Shown here piece after piece: positions 7,964 through 14,313 of a stretch of DNA of 17,784 bases (its first letter is position 1; every line of letters begins with the position of its first letter). The notes under the pieces are model-generated. The model was not told the DNA's origin. It saw only the letters and a program-made list of their open reading frames with translations, and ran no database searches. Source of the DNA: JAZKSG01 sp964384785 (lineage in GTDB: Archaea; Thermoplasmatota; E2; DHVEG-1); NCBI GenBank assembly GCA_964384785.1, contig CAYLLH010000018.1, forward strand, positions 1-17,784, written 5' to 3'. Made by a program: the position numbers and the translations under genes.

Positions 7964-10066
7964 TTGAAAAAACAAAAAACATATTTTAATATCAATGAAG
8001 TTATTCCAAAAAATTTCAAAGAACTAAAAGAAAAAACAATTAAAAACCTCCTATTTATAAGTGCAATAGCAGCAGTAGTAGTAATATTTTCAATACTGTA
8101 TTTTTTATTTATCAAAGCATTACCAGCATTCCAAGAAGTAGGAATAATAAATTTTTTAACAGGCACAGATTGGTCACCAGAAGGTATAATATACGGATTC
8201 CCAGCAAAATTTGGTGCTCTACCACTAATAGCAGGAACCATCATCTGTACAATAGGAGCAATGGTAATCGCTGTACCTCTCAGCTTAGGAAGTGCAATGT
8301 TTATATCAGAGTTAGCACCACCTAAAATTAAATCTTTTGCAAAACCAGCCGTTGAACTACTCGCAGGTATACCCTCAGTAGTTTACGGTTTCTTTGGTTT
8401 ACTTGTTTTAACAAACTGGTTTCGCGTAAGTTTTGATGTCCCATCAGGAGAAGGATGGTTTGCAGGTGCATTTTTACTAGGAATAATGGCCCTACCTACA
8501 ATCACAAGTGTAGCTGAAGACTCTATTAGTTCTGTCCCACAAAGCTATAAAGAAGGATCTCTAGCACTTGGAGCCACAAGATGGCAAACAATAAAACAAG
8601 TTGTCATTCCATCCTCATTATCAGGCATAACAGCAGCAATAATTCTAGGTATGGGACGAGCAATAGGAGAAACCATGGCTGTTATGATGGTCACAGGTAA
8701 CACGCCTTTAATGCCAGAAGTATCAAATTTATTTTCAACAGTAAAAACTCTAACGGGAGCAATCGCTATAGAAATGGGTGAAGCACCAGCCGGATCAATC
8801 TGGCAATACTCTCTATTTGGACTAGCATTTATATTATTAATAATTACACTAGCAATAAACATAATTTCAAACATCATTTTAAAAAGACTAAAAGAAAAAC
8901 AAATGGCCACAGGTAAAAATAATAAATTCCTTAAACCTGAGACAACATCTAAAATTAAAAATTATATCAAATATTTCATAATAGGATTCATATTCTACTA
9001 CGTGTTCTCAGCAATAGGCTTAGTTTTTACAATCCTGATATTAATTACCTTATATTTTATTTATTTTTTTAAGAAAAATCAAACTAAAATCTTCAAAGAA
9101 ATGAATTTATATCACATCATTGTAAGCATTTTTGGATTTGCAATATTACTTGATTTATTTGGATTAACAGCAGCTATTGTTTTTATACTATTCTTCATAA
9201 CTTTTTATTTCGGACGAAGACTAATCTCTTTTAAAAATGCTCAAAGAATTGCATTTGGTTTAATATATACATCAATAATAATAGTTATAGCAATACTAGG
9301 AATATTACTCTGGGATATTATAAGCAATGGAATAGGTGCAATAAGCTGGGAATTTTTAACTGGATCACCACGAGACCTTGGAAGAGGTGGAGGAATTTTT
9401 CCAGCAATAATAGGAACATTTTATTTAGTAATAGGAGCAATAATTATCGCATTACCTATAGGTGTATGCTCTGCAATTTATCTAACTGAGTACACTAAAG
9501 AAGGAAAGATTACTAAAATCATCAGACTAGGCGCAGATTTATTAAATGGAACACCATCAATAGTTTTTGGATTATTCGGTTTCGCGTTTTTAGTTCTAAC
9601 ATTAGGTTGGGGGAAATCAATGATAGCCGGACAAGTAACCTTAGCATTCATGATAATCCCTACAATCATTAGAACAACTGAAGAAGCATTAAAAGCAGTC
9701 CCTCAATCAATAAGAGAAGGAAGTCTTGCATTAGGCGCAACCAAGTGGCAGACTACAAAAAAAGTAGTTCTACCCCCTGCTACTCCGGGAGTTATGACCG
9801 GTGCTATCCTTGGGATAGGACGAGCCGCAGGTGAGACTGCTCCAATACTTTTTACAGCAGCAATTTTTACATCTAGATTTCTACCAACAACTGTTTTTGA
9901 CCCAGTAATGGCTCTACCATATCATCTATATATGTTAGCAACCACAGTCCCAAACTCATCACAAAATCAATATGGTACTGCACTAGTTTTGTTAATTGTT
10001 GTTATTACATTGTATATGACTGCAATTCTGATAAGAAATTATTACAGTAAAAAAATGCGATGGTGA
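7964..10066 (+). CDS. Single-chain phosphate ABC permease: PstC-PstA fusion
   Basis: This 700-residue protein joins two complete permease domains in one chain. The PstC-like half (about 25-310) has its EAA loop at EGSLALGATRWQTIKQVVIP (197-216), followed by GRAIGETMAV. The PstA-like half (about 430-698) has a second EAA loop at 585-604 and GRAAGETAPI. Each EAA loop docks one PstB subunit. Between the halves, residues about 333-420 add roughly four hydrophobic segments (335-351, 352-368, 383-400, 402-416) that neither family normally has. The start is TTG at 7964: TAA is the codon directly before it, and GGGGG at 7951-7955 is the likely ribosome site. No frameshift or second start is needed. 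It replaces the usual separate pstC and pstA genes, since pstB follows 10 nt after its stop. Confidence 0.9.
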   Translation: MKKQKTYFNINEVIPKNFKELKEKTIKNLLFISAIAAVVVIFSILYFLFIKALPAFQEVGIINFLTGTDWSPEGIIYGFPAKFGALPLIAGTIICTIGAMVIAVPLSLGSAMFISELAPPKIKSFAKPAVELLAGIPSVVYGFFGLLVLTNWFRVSFDVPSGEGWFAGAFLLGIMALPTITSVAEDSISSVPQSYKEGSLALGATRWQTIKQVVIPSSLSGITAAIILGMGRAIGETMAVMMVTGNTPLMPEVSNLFSTVKTLTGAIAIEMGEAPAGSIWQYSLFGLAFILLIITLAINIISNIILKRLKEKQMATGKNNKFLKPETTSKIKNYIKYFIIGFIFYYVFSAIGLVFTILILITLYFIYFFKKNQTKIFKEMNLYHIIVSIFGFAILLDLFGLTAAIVFILFFITFYFGRRLISFKNAQRIAFGLIYTSIIIVIAILGILLWDIISNGIGAISWEFLTGSPRDLGRGGGIFPAIIGTFYLVIGAIIIALPIGVCSAIYLTEYTKEGKITKIIRLGADLLNGTPSIVFGLFGFAFLVLTLGWGKSMIAGQVTLAFMIIPTIIRTTEEALKAVPQSIREGSLALGATKWQTTKKVVLPPATPGVMTGAILGIGRAAGETAPILFTAAIFTSRFLPTTVFDPVMALPYHLYMLATTVPNSSQNQYGTALVLLIVVITLYMTAILIRNYYSKKMRW

Positions 10067-10076
10067 ATTTAAAAAT

Positions 10077-10841
10077 ATGACAAATAACAAAAATAAAATG
10101 GAAGTAAAAAATCTTAGTTTATGGTATGACAAATCCCAGGCTTTATATGATGTAAATATGCCGGTTTACAAAAATAAAGTAACAGCTATAATCGGACCTT
10201 CAGGATGCGGAAAATCCACTCTTCTTAGATGTTTAAATCGTATGAACGATATAATTCCAGCATGTAGAGTCGAAGGAAGTGTTTTTCTTGAAGATAAAAA
10301 TATTTACAACAAAAACATAGACGTTGTAGAGGTTCGTAAAAAAGTAGGAATGGTTTTTCAGAAACCCAATCCCTTCCCAAAAAGCATCTATGAAAACATA
10401 GTCTATGGTTGTAGGGTAGCAGGTATAAGAAACAAAAAAGACCTTGATAAAATAGTCGAAAAAACCCTAAAAGAAGCTGCATTATGGGATGAAGCAAAAG
10501 ATAGACTTGATGAATCAGCAATGGGTTTATCAGGCGGACAACAACAAAGATTGTGCATAGCTCGAGCTCTAGCAATTAACCCTGATGTAGTTCTAATGGA
10601 CGAACCATGTTCCGCTCTTGACCCTATTGCAACTGCAAAAATTGAAGATCTTATACGTGAATTAATCAAAAAATACACAGTTGTTATTGTTACTCATAAC
10701 ATGCAACAAGCAGCTCGTGTATCTGATTACACGGCTTATATGTATTTAGGAAAATTAATCGAGTTTGGAGATACTAAACAAATATTTGAAAATCCAAAAC
10801 AAGAGAGTACTGAAAATTATATAACTGGAAGATTTGGATAG
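10077..10841 (+). CDS. pstB: Phosphate ABC transporter ATPase
   Basis: This 254-residue ABC ATPase has every catalytic element: Walker A GPSGCGKST (40-48), Q-loop Gln95 in VFQKPNPFPKS, signature LSGGQQQR (151-158), Walker B VVLMDE with catalytic Glu176, D-loop SALDP, and switch His207. The VFQKPNPFP and LNRMND segments are typical of PstB. It powers phosphate import through the fused permease, binding its two EAA loops as a homodimer on the cytoplasmic face. The GGTGA site overlaps the permease stop codon, and the ATG follows 10 nt later, which indicates translational coupling. Confidence 0.96.
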   Translation: MTNNKNKMEVKNLSLWYDKSQALYDVNMPVYKNKVTAIIGPSGCGKSTLLRCLNRMNDIIPACRVEGSVFLEDKNIYNKNIDVVEVRKKVGMVFQKPNPFPKSIYENIVYGCRVAGIRNKKDLDKIVEKTLKEAALWDEAKDRLDESAMGLSGGQQQRLCIARALAINPDVVLMDEPCSALDPIATAKIEDLIRELIKKYTVVIVTHNMQQAARVSDYTAYMYLGKLIEFGDTKQIFENPKQESTENYITGRFG

Positions 10842-10861
10842 ATAAAAAAAGGTGAAAAAAA

Positions 10862-11587
10862 ATGGTTGAAAAATTTCATGATGAACTAAAAGATGTTAAA
10901 AAAGATCTTGAGGAGATGGGGCATCTTGCAAAAGGCATGCTTAAAAAATCAATAAAAGCACTTAAAGAACAAGACAATAAACTTGCAGATGAAGTTATCT
11001 CAAAAAAATACAGAATAGCTGATATGGATGACGAGATTGAACGTAAAGCATTTCGTTTGATTGCTTTGTATCAACCCATGGCAAAAGATTTACGTGAGAT
11101 AGCTTGTGTTCTAAAAATGAATACTTATCTTACTAGAATTGGAAGATATGGAAAAGATATTGCTAAGATAGCAAAAGATCTTTCTGATAAACCTCATGCA
11201 AAAAAACTGGTAAGCATTCCCCATATGCATAAGATTGTTGAAGGAATGATTGATGATGCCATAAAGGCTTTTGAAACAAAGGATTTAACTTTGTTTAATG
11301 ATTTCGTCGATCGTGAAGATGACGTGGATGAGCTCCGTTATAGTATTTTCAGAGAATGCCTAAGTTACATGATGGAGGACCCAAAAGTCATCAAACAATG
11401 TACACAATACATAATAATAGCTCGTTATCTAGAACGCTGTGCTGACCATGCATGTAAAATGGCAGAAAAAATAGTATATATGACAACTGGCGAACGAGTT
11501 GAGATTGATTGTCGAGAAGAGACTAGTAAAAGTTGTTTTACAGGTATAACTGAGAATGAGTTGCCGGATGATGCAAAAAAAGTCTAA
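10862..11587 (+). CDS. phoU: PhoU phosphate transport regulator
   Basis: This 241-residue protein is predicted to be all-helical, with two PhoU repeats. The first carries the conserved ALYQPMAKDLREI and TRIGRYGKDIAKIAK (91-105); the second carries REDDVDELRYSIF and ARYLERCADHACKMAE (187-202). PhoU proteins bind metal clusters through such acidic motifs and restrain Pst activity when phosphate is plentiful. A tail of about 30 residues after GERVEI contains two Cys (217 and 225) and is beyond the usual length. GGTGA lies six nt before the ATG. The stop TAA lies inside a run of A and is immediately followed, in the same frame, by the ArsC-like remnant. Confidence 0.92.
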   Translation: MVEKFHDELKDVKKDLEEMGHLAKGMLKKSIKALKEQDNKLADEVISKKYRIADMDDEIERKAFRLIALYQPMAKDLREIACVLKMNTYLTRIGRYGKDIAKIAKDLSDKPHAKKLVSIPHMHKIVEGMIDDAIKAFETKDLTLFNDFVDREDDVDELRYSIFRECLSYMMEDPKVIKQCTQYIIIARYLERCADHACKMAEKIVYMTTGERVEIDCREETSKSCFTGITENELPDDAKKV

Positions 11588-11809
11588 AAAACTTGTTTTG
11601 TTTGTACTCATAACAGTTGTCAAAGGCATATAGCTGAAGTGCGGATATGCTCGGTTGATCAACCTCGTGATGATCTTAATAAAAGTAGTATTATGATTTT
11701 TGATACTGATGATATAAAAGCAGATTGGTTTAGGGTCAAATATTATATTAATGGTGAAACTGAAGCGGTTTATGAAAAAAATCTTCCTGAGAGAACAGGT
11801 AAGCGTTAG
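11568..11809 (+). pseudogene. Frameshifted, shortened ArsC / low-molecular-weight phosphatase-like remnant
   Basis: Two ATG codons (11568, 11571) inside the end of phoU open a frame reading MMQKKSKKLV, the usual start of an ArsC-type protein. One frame away, bases 11588-11809 are open and read FVCTHNSCQRHIAE, the phosphate-binding loop of thioredoxin-linked arsenate reductases. One extra T in GTTTTG (11595-11600) would join the frames as KKLVFVCTHNS. The rest (RICSVDQPRDDLNKSSIMIF) aligns loosely with the EVYSAGTEPRDGVNPKAIKVM region of the family, but about ten residues between are missing and the product would be about 80 residues rather than about 130. It is probably a decaying gene; a base-call error explains the frameshift but not the deletions. 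The gap to the next gene holds only this and a promoter. Confidence 0.55.
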
Positions 11810-11836
11810 TTTTAAGGAAATTAAAAACATTTATAA

Positions 11837-11882
11837 CAAAAATTATATAAAACGTTTATCTAATTAATAGATGATTTGTGAT
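11837..11882 (+). promoter_or_regulatory. Promoter and ribosome site of the propeller gene
   Basis: AAAATTATATAAAACG around 11838-11853 is a good TATA-like element, and GTGAT at 11878-11882 precedes the ATG at 11888 by five nt. The gap before it otherwise contains only the broken ArsC-like reading frame. Confidence 0.45.
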
Positions 11883-11887
11883 ATTAG

Positions 11888-13309
11888 ATGAAAAAAGCAA
11901 CAATTATAACATTTTCACTTTTAATAGTTACAATATTTTTATTTAACACCATAAACACCTTAGCATTCAACAAAGAAACAACAATAGATCATCAAGATAA
12001 ATGGTCGCAAGACATAGGAAACGAAAATCTCTCCAGTGGTTTTGGAACCAAAAGTAACATGGCAACCCGTGGTATAGCAGTCTATAAAAACGAACTCTAT
12101 ATCGGCACACAAAATTTTAGACTAAATTTTTTACAATTCTTCAACATTAAACCATTTATACGACTTGCAATGTTTTCATACCGTGTTTTTGATTTCTTAA
12201 AAGTAAGTACATTTGTACCATATCTGATAAACTATGTAATACCATTTCATGGATTCAACAGTGACGGATGTGAACTATGGAAATATAATCAAACCACTGA
12301 AGAATGGATTCCCCTTGTTAGCAACAAAAATGATGCCTTATTATCAGCTGGTTTCCAAGGTGATAATTTTGCAACAGCAGTATTACAAGAATTCAAAAAC
12401 GATTTATATATCGGAACAGCAGCCGGGAGTTTCACTGGTTGTGAGATATGGAAATACAACGGGGAAACACTTGAAAAAGTAGCATCTAAAGGTTTTGATA
12501 ACACCCATAACAGTGGAGCATGGAGTATCGCAGTCTACCAAGAATATCTATACATTGGAACTATGAACTGGAAACAGGGATGTCAAATCTACAGAACCAA
12601 TGATGGATACAATTGGACTAAAATGGATCTACCCGGTGGTGATGGATTTGGAAACCCGGCTAATGTATATGCATGGGATATGGGAACCTACAATAACAAA
12701 CTATATGTTGGAACCTGCAACCTTGATCCCTATGGTGCTGCACAATTATGGCAGTACAACGGAACACAATGGAAAAAAATAAGTCTACCCGGCGGTGATG
12801 GATTCGGGCAGCATGCAAACTATGGAATAAGAAACATACAGGAATACCAAAACAAAATGATGATAGGAACCGGTACAAGCTTTCTAGAAAAAAAAGAGGG
12901 ATGTGAACTATGGAGCTATGAAGAAAACACAAACACATGGGAATGTCTTGTAGGAGATCAGGGAATAATAGAAGATGGTTTCGGAAATGTTAACAACAAA
13001 TACCTTTGGTCTATGACAGAAAAATCTGATGGAACATTATGGATGGGAACACTAAATATTGAACCATTTGTTAAAAAAGGACCATTCAACTCAACTGGAT
13101 GTGAAATTTATACTTATAATGGAAACACATTCAAACAACAACTTGGAAATCAAACACCAGGAGGATTTAAAAATCCTAAAAACTTTGGAGCAAGATCTCT
13201 TATTGAGTACCCAGAAAACAATGGAGATATATGGGTTGGAACCTTTACAGGAGATGTAACAGATTTTAAAGACTTTCAAGGCTGCGAAATCTGGCATACA
13301 AAAAAATAA
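11888..13309 (+). CDS. Secreted seven-bladed beta-propeller protein
   Basis: This 473-residue protein has a signal peptide at about 1-27. The rest is seven repeats of a unit with LYIGT followed by GCEIWKY and often GDGFG. LYIGT-like strands begin at 70, 173, 221, 272, 324, 384 and 448; GCExW-like strands begin at 127, 184, 231, 284, 338, 404 and 465. Seven copies of about 48-60 residues strongly suggest a seven-bladed propeller. Blade 1 has an insertion of about 45 residues rich in Phe, Tyr, Ile and Leu (76-123) that could touch the membrane or cap the channel. The last strand ends the protein at GCEIWHTKK. Such propellers usually bind proteins or glycans; no catalytic residues stand out, and the function is unknown. 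No operon partner is evident. Confidence 0.8.
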   Translation: MKKATIITFSLLIVTIFLFNTINTLAFNKETTIDHQDKWSQDIGNENLSSGFGTKSNMATRGIAVYKNELYIGTQNFRLNFLQFFNIKPFIRLAMFSYRVFDFLKVSTFVPYLINYVIPFHGFNSDGCELWKYNQTTEEWIPLVSNKNDALLSAGFQGDNFATAVLQEFKNDLYIGTAAGSFTGCEIWKYNGETLEKVASKGFDNTHNSGAWSIAVYQEYLYIGTMNWKQGCQIYRTNDGYNWTKMDLPGGDGFGNPANVYAWDMGTYNNKLYVGTCNLDPYGAAQLWQYNGTQWKKISLPGGDGFGQHANYGIRNIQEYQNKMMIGTGTSFLEKKEGCELWSYEENTNTWECLVGDQGIIEDGFGNVNNKYLWSMTEKSDGTLWMGTLNIEPFVKKGPFNSTGCEIYTYNGNTFKQQLGNQTPGGFKNPKNFGARSLIEYPENNGDIWVGTFTGDVTDFKDFQGCEIWHTKK

Positions 13310-13438
13310 TGCTGTATAAAAATATAATTAAAAACAAAGGTAAATTTAATATATCTAATTCAACAGATAATGTAAAAGTAATGATCGGTATTAGAGAAAA
13401 TTATTATTCTTTGTAAGAACTCAAAGAGTTGATAAAAA
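13310..13438 (+). other. AT-rich gap, possibly containing gene debris
   Basis: Part of a 374-nt stretch between two exported-protein genes. Reading from 13338 gives a short frame ending VMIGIRENYYSL, then TAA, then ELKELIKNGKIKEFRR and a second stop. Replacing the first stop by a sense codon would give one plausible coding segment, so this may be the remains of a gene. No family was recognised. Confidence 0.25.
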
Positions 13439-13573
13439 ATGGAAAAATCAAAGAATTTAGAAGATAAAATTTCTGAGAAAACAAGAAAAAAAATTGCTGA
13501 AAAAGAATTAAGAGAAATAATAAAAATAGCAAACGGCCATAGAAAAACTTTAAGTGAACTTGCTAAACATTAA
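13439..13573 (+). CDS. Possible 44-residue protein of unknown function
   Basis: This short frame runs from ATG 13439 to TAA 13573. GAGTTGAT at 13426-13433 matches the archaeal Shine-Dalgarno GAGGTGAT at seven of eight positions and lies five nt before the start. The product is strongly charged, begins MEKSKNLEDKISEKTRKK and ends HRKTLSELAKH, and could be one or two helices. No family was recognised. It may be a genuine small protein or the tail of a decayed gene, given the interrupted frame just upstream. Confidence 0.35.
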   Translation: MEKSKNLEDKISEKTRKKIAEKELREIIKIANGHRKTLSELAKH

Positions 13574-13636
13574 AATAACATATTATTTTTAAAAAAATAT
13601 ATATTTTTTTTATCATTTAATACAGGTATTAACAAT

Positions 13637-13677
13637 AGTTTTTTATATAATCACCAATATAAAGATATATGGGTGGA
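13637..13677 (+). promoter_or_regulatory. TATA box and Shine-Dalgarno of the small secreted protein
   Basis: GTTTTTTATATAATC near 13637-13651 is a TATA-like element. GGGTGGAG at 13670-13677 is a strong ribosome site six nt ahead of the ATG at 13684. Confidence 0.45.
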
Positions 13678-13683
13678 GTATAG

Positions 13684-14145
13684 ATGAAAAAGAAAATAAT
13701 AATTCTGTTGGTTGCAACTCTGTTTATTGCAACAACAACAGTTGGAGCAGTTAATATAAACACCAACATAGAAAAAAAAGAAACAAACGATAACTCAAAC
13801 TCTTTTAAGGTGACAGTTCTTAAAAAAAATGGAGAACCCGCTGGTGAAGGCATATGGGTACAAATAAAATGGACAAAAAGCACAGAGAACTATTCAAGAT
13901 ATAAAGAATACTTTGGATTCACTGAATCAGATGGAACAATAACATTAAATGATGCAACACCTTTTTTTGACAAAAACATACCCCAGGATGCAAACATAAA
14001 AGTATATGTTTATTACGGTTGGTTTAGATCAGAAAGTAAAAAAATTGAAGACTTTGAAGATACAACTGTACAACTTCCTACAGATGAACCAAAAAACAAC
14101 TGGGTTTTAAATCAAGCAATATACAATTTTTTGTGTATGATATAA
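13684..14145 (+). CDS. Small secreted beta-rich (Ig-like) protein
   Basis: This 153-residue protein has a clear signal peptide (MKKKIIILLVATLFIATTTVGA, cleavage near residue 22), then a short polar linker. A single domain of about 85 residues follows, with alternating strands: FKVTVLKKNGEPAGEGIWVQI, then FGFTESDGTITLNDA, then NIKVYVYYGW. The pattern of 'feature plus GxPAxG, then SDGTITL' resembles carboxypeptidase-regulatory-like or other Ig-type beta-sandwiches found in secreted proteins. The C-terminus NNWVLNQAIYNFLCMI is hydrophobic but too short for a usual membrane anchor. No enzyme motif was seen. It lies between the propeller and the metalloprotease genes with its own promoter. Function unknown. 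Confidence 0.65.
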   Translation: MKKKIIILLVATLFIATTTVGAVNINTNIEKKETNDNSNSFKVTVLKKNGEPAGEGIWVQIKWTKSTENYSRYKEYFGFTESDGTITLNDATPFFDKNIPQDANIKVYVYYGWFRSESKKIEDFEDTTVQLPTDEPKNNWVLNQAIYNFLCMI

Positions 14146-14237
14146 AGAAAAAAAAATCTAAAATTTCAACATTTTTTTTATTTTAAACTTTTTAACTAAA
14201 AAATAGTAAATTATTTAAATTAGTAAATATAATTAGT

Positions 14238-14313
14238 TATATAAATAATAATAATATTAAACTTAAAAAAGACAAAAAAAAATAGGGACAAAAAAAGCAT
14301 AGGGTCGATATAG
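14238..14313 (+). promoter_or_regulatory. Promoter region of the zincin gene
   Basis: The 168-nt gap is almost entirely A and T. TTATATAAAT at 14238-14247 is a TATA candidate, and AGGGTCGAT just before the ATG at 14314 is an imperfect ribosome site. A T-run after the preceding stop, near 14170, could end that upstream transcript. Confidence 0.3.

Noticed and set aside
8545..10678. Minus-strand frames opposite the pst permease and pstB genes
   Set aside because: Overlap strong Pst genes entirely and have no independent support.
12249..13297. Alternative frames within the propeller gene on both strands
   Set aside because: They are overlapped by the repeat-containing frame, which explains the region; the repeat structure is lost in the other frames.
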